Assembly: GCA_027596075.1 (NCBI GenBank)
Contig: JADGJC010000126.1
Location: 1-41,920, forward strand
Length of the DNA stretch: 41,920 nt
Reading direction: 5' to 3'
From: Rhizophlyctis rosea
Taxonomy: Eukaryota > Chytridiomycota > Chytridiomycetes > Rhizophlyctidales > Rhizophlyctidaceae
Shown: piece after piece, positions 1 to 11,621 of the stretch
Numbering within the stretch: the stretch's first letter is position 1
Layout: the number at the start of each line of letters is the position of its first letter
The notes under the pieces: generated by a model
Told to the model about the DNA's origin: nothing
Databases searched by the model: none
Seen by the model: the letters and a program-made list of their open reading frames with translations, nothing else
Position numbers and translations under genes: made by a program

Positions 1-1152
1 TCCAAATTGTGCACGCCAACTTGCGGCACAGCAGAAAGGTAGGGTGGAGTTTTGTAGAAGGCAAAGAGGACGTCACGTTGATCTGACAGCGAGACGTGGC
101 CTGGTGGTGTGAGGAGTGGGTGTCCGAGGATTTTGGTTGTGTAGGATGTGTTGGGGAATTTGTAGTAGGCGTCTCCGAATGCTTTGGTGTGGTGGTCCAT
201 CAGTTGAGGGGACAGGTTTCATGAAAGGCAGATAGGAGAGCTCCCTTACATCTAGTAACACCTATCCGGCCCAAAACTCTGCTTCCCACAACAACGGTGT
301 CTTCCTCTCCCGGGTGCTCCAACCTTAGTCGTTGCACTTCAGCTGAAGATTTGGCGTTGAGGTCTTTACTCAGTTGTTTGGCTTTTATGTTTCCTTCGTT
401 GTCTACTTGTCCTAATACTTAATGCAGCAAGCAACGACGCAACAAAAAGTCAAATTTTCCAGTTTGAGCAGAGCTACATGCCCGACCAAGCTGATATGGG
501 AAAACATGAAAAGAGAAAAGCATCCCTCACCAGCACGACAATCCCCCACATTGACCACAAACACCCTCCCCCCAACAACATAAACACCCAGCGCCGTACT
601 GCCACTCTTCGCACGCTGTGCCCTCTCCAAAACTTCTGGTCTTTCCAACCGGCTCCCAATGATGCCCGGGGTCGCGATGGGGAGGATGAGTGAGAAGTTG
701 TTAGTGAAATCTGATAAGATGGATTGGTCGACTTTCTCGAATGTGTCAGATAGGGTGCGGACAATGTCGTCGTTTGAGAGGGAGGAAGGGGTGGGGAGGG
801 CGGTGAAGATTGAGTTTGGGAGAGCGTGGGAGATGTGGTCTGCGGTTGCTGCACCGCCGTGGCCTGTTTTTGGGAGTGGGGGGACAGGGCCAGGTGAGGG
901 GCCCGTCTAGAATAGGGACAAGCACAAGCGTCGACCCCCCGAACACCATTCAGAGCGCCTCAAGGACAGAGTACCATCGAACACTCCCACAAAAGCAGCC
1001 GGTCCGTCCTCTCTCACGCAGAACCTGTCCTCAATAGGTCGATCAGTGGGCTGGTATTGGGCGACGTGGACATTCTTGACGGTAGTGGAATTCGAAAGTG
1101 TGATGACTTCTGCGGTCACTAAGTTTCGGTTTTGGATGTTGTCTTGCTTCAT
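1..1152 (-). CDS. PP2C-type protein phosphatase, pyruvate dehydrogenase phosphatase-like (partial, 3' end missing)
   Basis: Family role: a Mg/Mn-dependent Ser/Thr phosphatase that reactivates mitochondrial pyruvate dehydrogenase (PDP/Ptc5 group). Exons read on the minus strand are 1152-975, 863-531, 417-250 and 181-1, and phase is kept throughout. Visible motifs in order: PIEDRF (typical of the PDP branch), FVGVFDGHGG (metal-binding Asp, split by an intron), SGSTALGVYVV, VNVGDCRAVLG, LEHPGEEDTVV, GRVLGRIGVTRSFGD-like and TPPYLSAVPQV. The gene leaves the window before the last metal-binding motif. The start is uncertain. The ATG at 1152 is the first in frame, but the frame stays open upstream to about 1388 without another ATG, so a 5' exon with the targeting peptide may be missed. 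An ATG at 1372 opens an Arg/Cys-rich peptide in another frame. The RAFGD motif reads RSFGD here because of the splice phase. Confidence 0.86.
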
Positions 1153-2005
1153 TTGGAGTGTTGGTTGAGGCGTGGGTCGGGCAACTTGTGAAGGTGAAGA
1201 GATTTGACGTTGAGATTTGGGCTCTGTGGGTTGACTGGTGGGGCTGCTGGTCAAGATGTGAGGGGGGTTTGGGGCCGGGGCTGAGCTGTGTGATCCGATC
1301 GCGGTGACAGCCACTGCGCAGCAATTGGACCCGCGCGTAACAAACAGGACAGACAGACACCCGCAACAACATTCACAATCAACTCAAACTAGTATTGTGA
1401 AAGTCTCGGGAGATGGAACCGGGATGGGCGCAGGCGCCGGGGTGAAAGTTGTTGTCAATGCCTTACATTTGGGGTATGCAATCGTGATATAATACCATGA
1501 TCGGGGATGTTCCCGAACATGTAGTGGACTGTCAATGGCCCCGACATCATAACACCATTCAAGTCATCGCACCAGGACCATGGTTCATTGAAACCATACC
1601 GGAGGCCAACATACATTCAAGTAGTGACTAGTGTATCTGTTCCCGCAGAGTGGCCACCACATCAATGTCCTTCCCACCCCCCACGTTGCTTCCCCATTGT
1701 CTCTATCCCACCTGAGCTCCCAATTCCATATCCCGCTCCACAACCAATTCCAAACACTGTGCAGTCTCGAAAACCCAACAATAAATCTCTGTCGTTCAGA
1801 GCATCTGTTCCAAAACTCGTCCACGTGGGATTGTTCACAAACAGTGCAGGTATAGTATTTCGTGAGGGCTTGGTCCCATGATGTTCTGGAGGTGTGTCTG
1901 GAGGTGATTTTCAGATCTTCTCTGCTGCCACCTACTCGGTGAAGAACTCAGCGAATTTGAAGCTATCTTTGCAAACCCTTGCCTTAGGACCCCGCTTAGC
2001 ACAGC
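1153..2005. other. Intergenic region between two divergent genes
   Basis: This stretch separates the minus-strand phosphatase from the plus-strand gene starting at 2006, and probably holds both promoters and the unresolved 5' end of the phosphatase. Open frames here on both strands are rich in Pro, His and Trp and show no family motif, so I call no gene. Confidence 0.5.
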
Positions 2006-3143
2006 ATGTCCGATTCGCCAGATATGCAAAGCCTTCAGCGAAAGAGTACCGCTCCAGGTGAAGCTTGATCAATCTGATGTAATAACCTTCGGGTCGTGTA
2101 CAGGTTCAATGGCACTCACCCAACCACGCACTCCAGGGTACGACGACATCGAACTACTCCTCCAAACACTACCCCCCACGCCGGACGACACGCCATTCGA
2201 AGATGACCCCATTCCAGCACCCAATGATCCAGACCTTCGGGAGGGTAACTTATCACCATTCGGCCCAACGTCTCTTGCAGCCCATTTCAATCAAACATCA
2301 TAGGCGCACCACAATGGCCAAAACTCCTATCTTGCAAATTGGAACGAATAACCGACCGAATAGACCGTATCGATACCCGGGAGCGCTTGGCGGAATTATG
2401 CATCCTGCTTCGCTCGTTCCTGGGGTCTTCGAATATCCCCCGGCAGTCTTCAACCACGACGGTTCAACCACGACTGTGCGTACACTTCCCTGGAATGGGT
2501 GAGGACACCCCCACTGTATGTGGCACAGTCATGTGACGGCCGAAGTTGTAATCAATCGTACGTAACATAGGGGGTTGTCCTCTTCCATTCCAGCCGAGTG
2601 TATATCATCTCATTGCAAAAACCCGTCATCAAGCTTCGTCAAAAACTCCCGCAAGTTGGCAACACACCTCTCCCAACTTCCCGATTGGTCATATATGGGG
2701 TTGTCACCCAAGCCGAAGGTCCTGGACGCGGAGATCTTCACCGTTTACGGCGATGTGATGAGGCGGTGTCGGGGTCTCCTCCATCTTTCGCCTTCATTCA
2801 CATTGGCCTTCATATCACAGCACACAGCGGCACAATAGTTCTTATCGGTACCATAGAAAATGAAAATCTCACACTCGCTCCATGCAACCCACCAACACTC
2901 TTTACTCAACATCTCATCCGGAACTGTGGCCATCTTGAACGTCTCGTGGTATTTTCTCATCTCCGCTTCAACATATCCTTATCCCACATCCGAGTGATCC
3001 TCCTCCGACTGGGAGAGGACATATCCACATGGAGAGACACATTCTTCATACAACACGCCACTGTATTTCCCTGCCTCTCCTGCATGTGGAGGAACAAACA
3101 CATGATCATAGATTTGGAACATGTGCGGCGTAAATCATCTTAA
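2006..3143 (+). CDS. Hypothetical protein, five exons, unknown family
   Basis: I recognise no family. The model joins exons 2006-2057, 2104-2244, 2304-2498, 2594-2773 and 2821-3143, all at phase 1, giving 296 residues and one stop (TAA 3141-3143). Donors are GTGAAG, GTAACT, GTGAGG and a weaker GTCTCC; each acceptor ends in AG. Independently open, GC3-rich frames join without a shift, which is the main support. The N-terminal third is acidic and Pro-rich (PPTPDDTPFEDD). A charged heptad-like helix follows (KLERITDRIDRIDTRERLAEL). The C-terminal half is Leu-, Ile- and His-rich (LIRNCGHLERLVVFSHLRF) and could be leucine-rich-repeat-like, but that is only a guess. The last intron could instead use GTGTCG at 2766, which would end the protein early. 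Confidence 0.45.
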
Positions 3144-3215
3144 TCAGCAAAGTAACATACTCTAGTCAGCTAGTTGCGTACAACAGACTATACACATGTT
3201 GCGTCTCGGAGAAAC

Positions 3216-5382
3216 TCAATCACCCTTCGCAACCTCCTCCTTCTTCCCCACCGTCTTTGCCCCAGCCTTCCCCCCTCCACTCCCACCTCCCGATGCTGTC
3301 TGATTAACCCGCACCTCCTGCGCAGTCTTGAAGGAAATGATGTTGATCTCCTCTGTGATTACATCGTCTTCGCCCAGCTAGGTATGAGGGATCAGCAGAT
3401 GCAATCCTAAAACTTCAATGAAAATGACCACATACCCTCCGACTCCCCACCGTCTCCGCATACTGATAATACCGATCAATCTCCGGGTGAACAATCTTGG
3501 CGAATTGGCGGACCGTCGTGCCAGGGTGGATGAGGATGCAGTCGCGGAAGACGCCGCCCGTTCGTCCTCCGCTGAAAACCATAACCATTATCAGTCAACA
3601 AAATACCCCGGATCAAAAGTGCTTTTTCGACCAACCTCCCGCTAGTAAAATTATTGATATTCCGGACAGGATATGCAGGAATAAGGCCCAACAAATCCAC
3701 CGCGCGTTTGACACAATCTAGTACTCCTGTTGTGCCGTAGCGGAATAATACCAAATCTGAACGGGAGCGTTTCAATTTAGGCGCCTCATTGCGATATCAT
3801 AGGCCATCCAATGTGTACCTTGAACTTTCTCTAGTCGACTGTAGGTGGACAACAAAGTCCAAATTAGCTCCAAGCGTCAACCACATATCATCAGACGGCT
3901 GCCTTACTTTCTGGTCTTCTCGTCCAAAGGTTTCAGCTTGTCCGCCGCCGTTTCGTCCTGATCCCCTGATGGCCGTTAGCCATACACTGGAATCTCATCA
4001 TTGAAGTGTTGAGCAATACCTGATCCTCCGCCAACTCGAACCTATCCGTGCCCTCAAAATAGTTTATGAACCGCTGCTTATGCAGTTTTCGCAGAAAGAT
4101 CTCGGCAAGAGCACTAATCAATACCAGTTTGTTCTGGGGACATGGTAAGACATGATATCTGAATGTAGTATCGGAAGGAAGAGAATCATTACCTCATCGT
4201 ACTTCCGACATATTCGATCAATATTCTTATCCGCATCGGCAAGGTCGATTTTATTCAGTGCCTGTCATCTGTGTCATGAGATGGCTGGCAATACGTAATT
4301 CACATCGCATATCCGGTCCATACCACAATAGTGGGGAACCTCTCGTCCAAAAAGCCATCCACAACATGTTTGATCGTATCATCGTCCCATTCCTCCATCG
4401 GTTCTTTGATTGCCAGCTTGTCCACGAATTTGTTCACCATGGCAAGATTGGCGCCGTATCCTGATGTTCCTTATGAGTGCAAGGCGAAAGACCCTTTACT
4501 AGTACACGCTCTTACCGCTGAATTGCGTTTGCAGTGTCTCCCCGATAGGCGATTCTGCAATTACGCGAGCCGTGTGAAAATGTATTCCTGAATCGCGTGT
4601 TTTAAGTTACACCTACTCAGAGCTGTATGTCGCCGTACTATGCTCCCCCACCGTTTCTTCAGATTATTGTATATCCAACTGATGAATCACAATGTCAGTA
4701 TGTGACAGGTCAGTGTCCATGCGCACGCTCCTGCCCACCTATGTATTTCTGACCGCAACCAGTCAATGTCGTTGATGGGATCATACCCTATCGTCTCTTT
4801 GCCGTTCTGATCTGTTGTACCTGATACGTCAACTACATGAATGAGCGCGTCGGCTGTTCGGAGGTCATCAAGGAATTGGTTTCCGAGGCCCTATGACTTG
4901 CATGAGGCATAGCAAGATAGTGTGCCTTTTGCACAGGACATACCTGACCCTCTGAGGCGCCGGGAACTAGACCGGCAACATCAAGAATACGGACAGGTAT
5001 GTACCGGGTCCCGTTTATGCACTTTCCTGATGAAACGTTCCCAAAGTGGGGATATCAGAACCCTATCGATACTGTTGGTAGACCCACTCCTGGTTCACAC
5101 ACTGACCATATCTGGGCTGGCATAGAGATTGCTTATCAAAGCGAGCACACGGACAGTCGATAGGCATGTATGCGACACCATGGTTGGGTTTGATGGTGGT
5201 GAAAGGGAAGTTGCCAACTTTCGCCGAGGCGTCGGTCACTGATAGATGACTTCCTGTTAGCGGCGTGGTGTTCTTCCACACACCCGGCTCATAAGCGGTG
5301 GCAGCTCACCAGAATTCAGGAAGGATGATTTCCCCGCCGAGGGCTTTCCCACGCACGCAATCAGGACGTCTGAAGCACCCAT
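3216..5382 (-). CDS. Obg/Ola1-family GTPase, YGR210C type
   Basis: Family role: a cytosolic TRAFAC GTPase of the Obg-HflX superfamily, thought to act on or near ribosomes; the exact substrate is not established. Fourteen exons read 5382-5310, 5238-5107, 5026-4944, 4890-4739, 4678-4617, 4554-4516, 4460-4324, 4261-4193, 4133-4020, 3957-3908, 3838-3819, 3756-3636, 3571-3436 and 3377-3216, giving 449 residues (yeast YGR210C is a little over 400). Visible: P-loop [12 protein letters not shown], switch [19 protein letters not shown], switch [21 protein letters not shown] ([11 protein letters not shown]), SALAE, the late motif [12 protein letters not shown], and a C-terminal TGS-like part ending in [10 protein letters not shown]. 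The tail is Gly/Lys-rich. Exon 11 is only 20 nt. The ATG at 5382 starts eight residues before the P-loop, as in homologues. The gene is divergent from the cohesin gene. Confidence 0.93.
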
Positions 5383-5893
5383 TCTTTCCCACGGCGGACA
5401 GAAGGTGAATTGTGGGAATGACTTTGCAAGTAAACAAAGAGGAGAACAGGCAAGGATGAGGCAAGACAGTCATTATATGTGGGACAGTTTCACACGATAG
5501 GATGTGGCGGGGGCTTCTTATTAGCCACACCCCACCAACATTGCCACCACCATCTGGACTTGTGTTTCAGTCTATCCCTTTTTGGTTTCAATCAATCCCA
5601 ATGCGGCATGATGAGGCATGTCGGACAATCGCCCTTTCTGAGACCAACCCAAACCCCACCCATGAAACCACCCACATTGACGGGTGTTGCCGCAGTTTGC
5701 CCTTTTCCCACACTGCTGATCACCCAAAAAGCAGACAACTTTCACTCTGCTTCATCAGCAAACCCTCGCAGTGGGTTACAGATTGACAACACAGCTCCCG
5801 CACACAGAGCATGCTTGGTGGTGAACGGTGAGCTGGCTGATGATCCTCACCCTTACTGCGCCGCTTGTATTCACGATAGTGCTTGCCTTCAGC
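5383..5893. promoter_or_regulatory. Shared divergent promoter region (GTPase / cohesin SCC3)
   Basis: A gap of 511 bases lies between two start codons that point away from each other, so both promoters must be here. I see no clear TATA box. A 185-residue open frame crosses it on the plus strand (5479-6036), but it overlaps the cohesin start in another frame and has a Pro/His/Cys-rich composition without motifs, so I do not call it. Confidence 0.45.
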
Positions 5894-8800
5894 ATGGACG
5901 ACGAGCAGACTCCAAACGGGAGTTCATCCGACGCTGTTCACCCGTCTCCTTCGATCCGTCGATCTGGGCGGGTACCAGTCAAGCGAAAGCTATACACGGA
6001 GCCAAACGAGGATCTGAGCGATTCAGAAGCGCCTGAAAGCAGAAAAAGGCCAAGAGGAAATAAGGGTAAACAAAAGGGTAAGCGCGACTTCCCACTGCTC
6101 GTCTACACATAAAAATAAGCTTGACCAACCGCGTTTTTTTAAGCACCTGTAGATTCAGAGACGCCTGAGGAAGAAGATGCAGAGCAGGAAGAACAAAGAG
6201 AAGACGAAGAGCTATCAGATGGTGATGAATCACCCGCGGAAGAACCTGAATCAGAGGCAGACGACGACGCAAAACCGAAAACACCAAAAGGGAAGCCACG
6301 CGGGCGTCCAAAGAAAGGCACCGCGAAATCGCAAAAGAAGGCGCCAACAAAGAAGAAGCGGGAAGGGACGTCTTCAAATAGGGAAAATGCAAACCCGGAA
6401 GGAGCAGAATCGGATGCGTTCAGCATTTTCGATATCGTCTTGAATCATCCAAATGCGCTGGACGCTACCGTCACTGATTGGTTGGATTCGTACCGAGAGG
6501 ACAGTATTGATGCTATGCAAAATTTGGTGCAGCTGGTCGTCGAGGTAACAATCACTACTGCTCTTGCCATTTTTACCTCATTTTTTGAAAGCTGATTGAT
6601 CTAATTCCAGGCATCAGGCTGTCCGGGTCAGGTGGAAAGATCCGATTTCGACGATGAGGAAGCCATACCTGAGATTGTGACGAAATTGGAGGAATTTTTT
6701 GATGTGGTAAGTATCAAGACATTTCGGATCGACGATACTTCCCATGATGCCAATCGATATTACAGGAAACACTCCAGCACGAATACCCTTTGATCGCAAA
6801 GGGAAAAGGTCGTTCTCCCATCACCAAACTCCGAAAGCACTTTACAGAGTTCTGGACCAAATGGGTTCACAAGCTCAAGAACGGTCTATTATACAACGTG
6901 GACGATGGATGCGTCGAAAAGTTGCTGGCATGGCTTATACCTATGAGCTCGTCCTCTTTCCGAGCATTGAGGCACACGTCATCCGCAGTAGGGCTCATCA
7001 TGCAATCAGCCCTGTGCGACATTGCGCGCGAAGTCAACAACGAGTGGGCTATCGCGAATCGGCAGCTGACGACGGAGCAGAAGAAGAGTGGAGGGCGCAA
7101 GTCTGGTGCTAATGCGAAAGGGCAGCAGCTTCAGGCTACCGTGGAAGATTTGCACTCGAAGAAGATGGTTTTGGAACGATACATGCAGGATCTTTTTGAG
7201 AGGTAAGATGGCGGATGACCATTTTGAAATTCCGTTTTCTTGGCTAACATCTTGTGGCAGTTTCTTTGTCCATCGCTACCGAGACACCATCCCGGCTGTC
7301 CGCATGGAATGCGTCCGCTCGCTCGGATCATGGATCGTGAAGTTCCCCGAAGTATACTTGGATCCGCAATATCTCCGGTATCTTGGCTGGATGCTGTCCG
7401 ACAAGGTATGCGATGCGTTTATGTTGCATATTCTATCTCTGTAGAGCATACCTCATCCTATCCACAGATCCCTGATGTCCGTCAAGAGGCCCTCAAATCC
7501 TTGAGCCAACTCTACGCCACGGAAATTCTGGTGTCCGGACTGCGCGCATTCACCGAACGATTCAAAGGCCGTCTAATAGATATGGCCCTCCGTGACAACA
7601 CCGTACGAACCGAAGCCGTCATCGCCGTCCGCCACGTCTCCGATGCCGGCCTCCTGGACGAAGACGACTCCCGCAAGCTCATGAGATTGATGTATGACGC
7701 CAATGACAAAGTGCGGGAGCTTGCTTCGCCGCTCGTCAGCCAGATATGGCGGGAAGAATACTTGGAAAAGCATCAAGAAAAGGCTCGTGCTGCGTTGGGA
7801 GGCGCGAATGAGGATGATGTCAAAGTGCGGTGGATTGAACTCAAGGCTTTCTGCCAGGTGCTCATTGAACAGTCTGCGGGATTGGCGGAAGATGGGAGCC
7901 CGATATCTGCGGAACAGAATGGCAATGGCAAAACAGGTGGCGCGGCGGCAGCGTCGTCTGGTTCTCAGTCGCAATCGCAGTCTACGTCGGCGTCTCAAAG
8001 TCTGGTTTTTGGTGAAGACGAATTTGAGGAGAATGACGAAGAAAAGGAGGAGAAGAGGGTGCAGTTGGCGGACTTGCATGGGTGGATGCAACGGTTGGAT
8101 GCTGTTTCGGGCGATTTATTGGATCAACGTGTTGCGGTGGCGGTCAATGCCCTATGGGAGCATATGGAATTCCTCCATGTAAGTTCCTAGTGTCGTGCAG
8201 ATAGGAAGGTTGGCTTTACCCAACACGTTATCTGACCTAATGATATTTCAGGACTGGAAGAGCGTATGCGAGTACCTGGCGGAAGATCTGACGGGCGACG
8301 GCGAAACTCTCTCTTCCAGTCTCGGCGACCTATCTCAAGGCGGCCTGAACATCTACCGCCTGATTGAAGAGGAAGAATCATGCCTCCTTTACGTGCTAAG
8401 CGCTGTCTTGGAACGGACGTTGACGGAGACTCAAAGTGAGGACGCGGGGAAGGGAAAGAAGCAAGCGGCTGGAGACCAGCGGGTGGAAATCATGAGCGGG
8501 CTGTTCAAGTCGCTGCCGAAACTGTTCCAGAAGTATGGTGCTGAGTATGAGAGGGAAGGGTGTCGGCGGATTGTTCAGGTTGTGAAGATGGTGAGGCTTT
8601 TGGATTTGGGGCTGTACCTGGACTTGCGGATGTTGAAGGTAAGCAGCTCCTTCGAATTCAACGAACGCTATGGTTCACTCACTGACCTTTTTGCCATCCG
8701 AAAGGCGCACGACGCTCTCTTCGAAGATCTCAAGCGAGTCTTCCTGAAACACGCCGACCGCGAAGTCCTTACCGAATGCACAGAGACATTCCAATTCCTC

Positions 8801-11621
8801 ACAGGAAGTACAAAGGAAGAACCGAAACCTACATCCGCGTCCGTCGAAACACCCAAAAAGCCCGGCCGGAAGAAGAAGGCGTCATCAACAGATTCTGACG
8901 ACCACGACGACGCGTCCACTGCCAGTCTTCATACGTCGACTAAACAGAAAATGGAAGAGTTTGTCGACGAGGTCGTTACGGGCCAATTGGCTAATCAACT
9001 TATGGTGCTCAACACAGCGGTCGAAGAAGGAGAAGGGTTGGAAATGGAGTTACTTGTTGGTGTCCGGAACGCGGCGGTACGGCTTGATGTGCTTTCACGC
9101 GTGGTGGACGTATCGGAGACGCTAGGGGACGGTCCGATCAAAATTGATGATGGGACGGAGTGGGCGTCGGTTTCGGAGTTGTTGAACCAGGTTTTGGATG
9201 CTGTTATTACGTTGGCGTCGAAGAGGGTTGATACGCTTGTTCGGAAGGGAGGGGAAGGGAGTCAGGATTCTGTTACGACTTCTGGTGGGGGTGTTGGGGA
9301 GGAAGCGACGAGGGTTGTTGATGAGTTGCTTGAGGCTGGGTTGAGTGGGTTGGCGACTGATGCTTTGTGGGAGACTACGAGAATTTATGCTTCGTTGGCG
9401 GGGAAGAAGAGGGATGGGGCGGTGGATGGGGAGGATGTGGAAAGGGATGAGGAGGAGGATTTGGGTTTCGGTCTTTCGTCTGAGGAATTGAAAGAGAAGT
9501 TCCAACCCTACCTCGCAAAATCCCGCCGAGTGATCGAACTCGCTGAAGCGATCATAGACGTGCCGGAGGAAGGTCCGCAGTTCTCTGTTTCGGCAAAGTT
9601 GATCGCTATGAAAGCCATGTTGGGTCAACATACGCTTGCGGACGGGTTGCTTTACGAAATCTTGCCGAACGCCCCGGCACCCATCGATACGTCTTTCCAG
9701 AAAGATATGATCGACCTTCTTATGCGCGTGGTGGATTTGTGTGAATTCACGGCTTCAAAAAACGCGCTGGGTGTATCGTTCAAAGACCTGAGCGAAGCCC
9801 AAAAAGAAGTTGCGCGAAACTTCATCCTCCAACTCTTCGCAGGCATCACGGACCTCGTGCGTCAAGACCGGATCGACCCGTCCTCCGTGGTTGCGTTGGC
9901 GCAGTATTATGGTGTTGGGAGCGAGGTGAGGGATGGTGGGCAGATGGATCATGTCGCGTTGTTCGGGACGGCTTGGGACGGGATTGTGGAGACGGGGTTG
10001 AAGTATGTTGTTGGGACGCGGGTGCAGGTGTGTTTGGAGGACGTTGAAGGGGTTGAGGAGGAGAAGGGGAATGAGGGGGAGATGAAGAGGGTTGTGGAGG
10101 GGTTTAGGAGGGCTTGTCAGGGGGGTTGTGATGTTATGTTTGATTGTGTTAAGAAGGTATGTGTTTTTCCGCCCTCTTCCTCGTTTTTGGCTGTCTCGAA
10201 TCAAGACTTTGGATTTTGAACTCACCTCGATTTCCCTCATTTTCCCAAGTCCCTGGATAAATACCAATCCCTCACAATCCCAACAATCAACCCCACCCTC
10301 TCCCTCGCCAAACTCCTCCTCACCCTGATAAAATCCTGGTCTACGCCCGCTTCACCGGCACTCAAACACCGCTCCATCGCCAAAATCCTCGTTGCCTCCG
10401 CTCTCTCGCTTCTACAGCGCGGGGCGGAAGATATGGTGGAGGCTGTTGCGGGGTGGAGTGCTACGCATGGTGGGAAGGGGAAGCAGCAGAAGCAAGAGGC
10501 TGGTGATGGTGATGATGATGAAGAGATTGGGGATTTGGCGACTTTGGAGAGGGGGGAGGGAATGAAGAGGGAGGGACTTGAGGGTGTTAATGAGGGGTGG
10601 AGGGTTTGGGGTGCTATTGGGGGTGCGGTGCAGCAGTTGCTTAGGGGTGTTCAGGGGAGGAAGGGGGCGGGTGGTGGGGTGGAGGGGATTGAGAGTGTTG
10701 AGGATGTGTAAGTTTTTTTTGTGTGCGCATTGGGTTTTCTCTTTGTTCGAAGGGAGTCTGATGTGCTGTTCTGAACAGGGTGGAACATGCGTCGCAATTG
10801 TTGCTGTCAAAAGGGTTCAAGCCGGTCGATACGGAGAAAGAGTGGAAGGGTTACTGGGCTTTTGTTAAAGCCATTGAGAAGGGCGATACGGTTGTGAGGC
10901 GGCGTGGTGGGCGGCCGAAGAAGGCTGAATCGAAAAAGGGGGGCCGAGGTAAGGAATGATTCGCGTTATGCAATTTTCCGGAAAGGAGTCTGATTATCCT
11001 TGATGTTGATAATTACACCCTACAGGAGATGCAACACCCCTCGCCGCCTCCAAAAAGAAACGGGCCCGTTCCGCCAGCCGTGCCAAGCCCGAAGCCGAAG
11101 GCGACGAGGAAACACCCAAGCCGAAGAAAACCAAGACCGGCAAAAAGCGAAAGGGGGACGACGATACCGTTCGTGTGAAGAGCGTCGGTCCCGCGTCGAC
11201 TACTTCCAAGCGCAAGAGGAAGATGGTGGACGAGGATGAGGAGGGTGGTGGGAGGAGTGGGACGTCGACGCCTACTAGGCGGTCGGAGCGGACGAGAGGG
11301 AAGTTGACGCGGTATGCAGAGGGGAGTGAGGAGGAAGCGGAGGAGGAAATGGTGCCGGTTTCGAGGGCGAACAAGAGGGTTAAGGTTGAGGATGGGAAGG
11401 ATGGGAGCAGTAGGGCGGCGAAGCGGGAGGAGGAGGAGGAAGAGGAGGGGGAGGAAGAGAATGATGAGGATGGGGTGAATGATGCGGCGTCGGAGTATAG
11501 TGAAGCGGGGGAGGAGAATGGGGGTGGAGATGTGGAAGAGAATGGTGTTGAGGAGGAGGAGGAGGAGGAGGATGGGGAGGAAGTTCCGTTGAAGCGTCGT
11601 CGTAAGAATGACGGTGTTTGA
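5894..11621 (+). CDS. SCC3: Cohesin subunit Scc3 / STAG (stromal antigen)
   Basis: Family role: a HEAT-repeat subunit that binds the kleisin Scc1 and DNA and supports sister chromatid cohesion and loading in the nucleus. Eleven exons: 5894-6077, 6144-6544, 6611-6706, 6766-7202, 7261-7405, 7468-8178, 8252-8638, 8705-10156, 10250-10707, 10779-10948 and 11026-11621, giving 1678 residues, longer than yeast Scc3 or human STAG (about 1150-1250). Order: an acidic/basic N-tail, the STAG core (for example FRALRHTSSAVGLIMQSAL), then the stromalin conservative domain across exons 4-6 (MQDLFERSFFVHRYRD, VRMECVRSLGSWIVKFPEVY, DVRQEALKSLSQLY). HEAT-like helices follow, then a long Lys/Glu-rich tail ending KRRRKNDGV. 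AT-hook-like motifs sit near both ends (GKPRGRPKKGT and RRGGRPKKAE). Intron 8639-8704 is a multiple of three, so retention would add 22 residues without a stop. Confidence 0.95.

Noticed and set aside
1043..1372. ATG 1372 as the start of the phosphatase with a mitochondrial presequence.
   Set aside because: The frame differs from the PP2C frame, and I found no convincing GT-AG intron that would join them. It is kept only as a possibility in the gene entry.
4588..4616. A 29-nt intron in the GTPase gene.
   Set aside because: The same donor with the next in-frame acceptor (AATTGCAG, 4555) gives a 62-nt intron and the protein [20 protein letters not shown], which fits the family better.
5479..6036. 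A 185-codon plus-strand frame between the GTPase and SCC3 genes.
   Set aside because: It overlaps the SCC3 start in another frame, has no motif, and its composition looks like translated promoter sequence.
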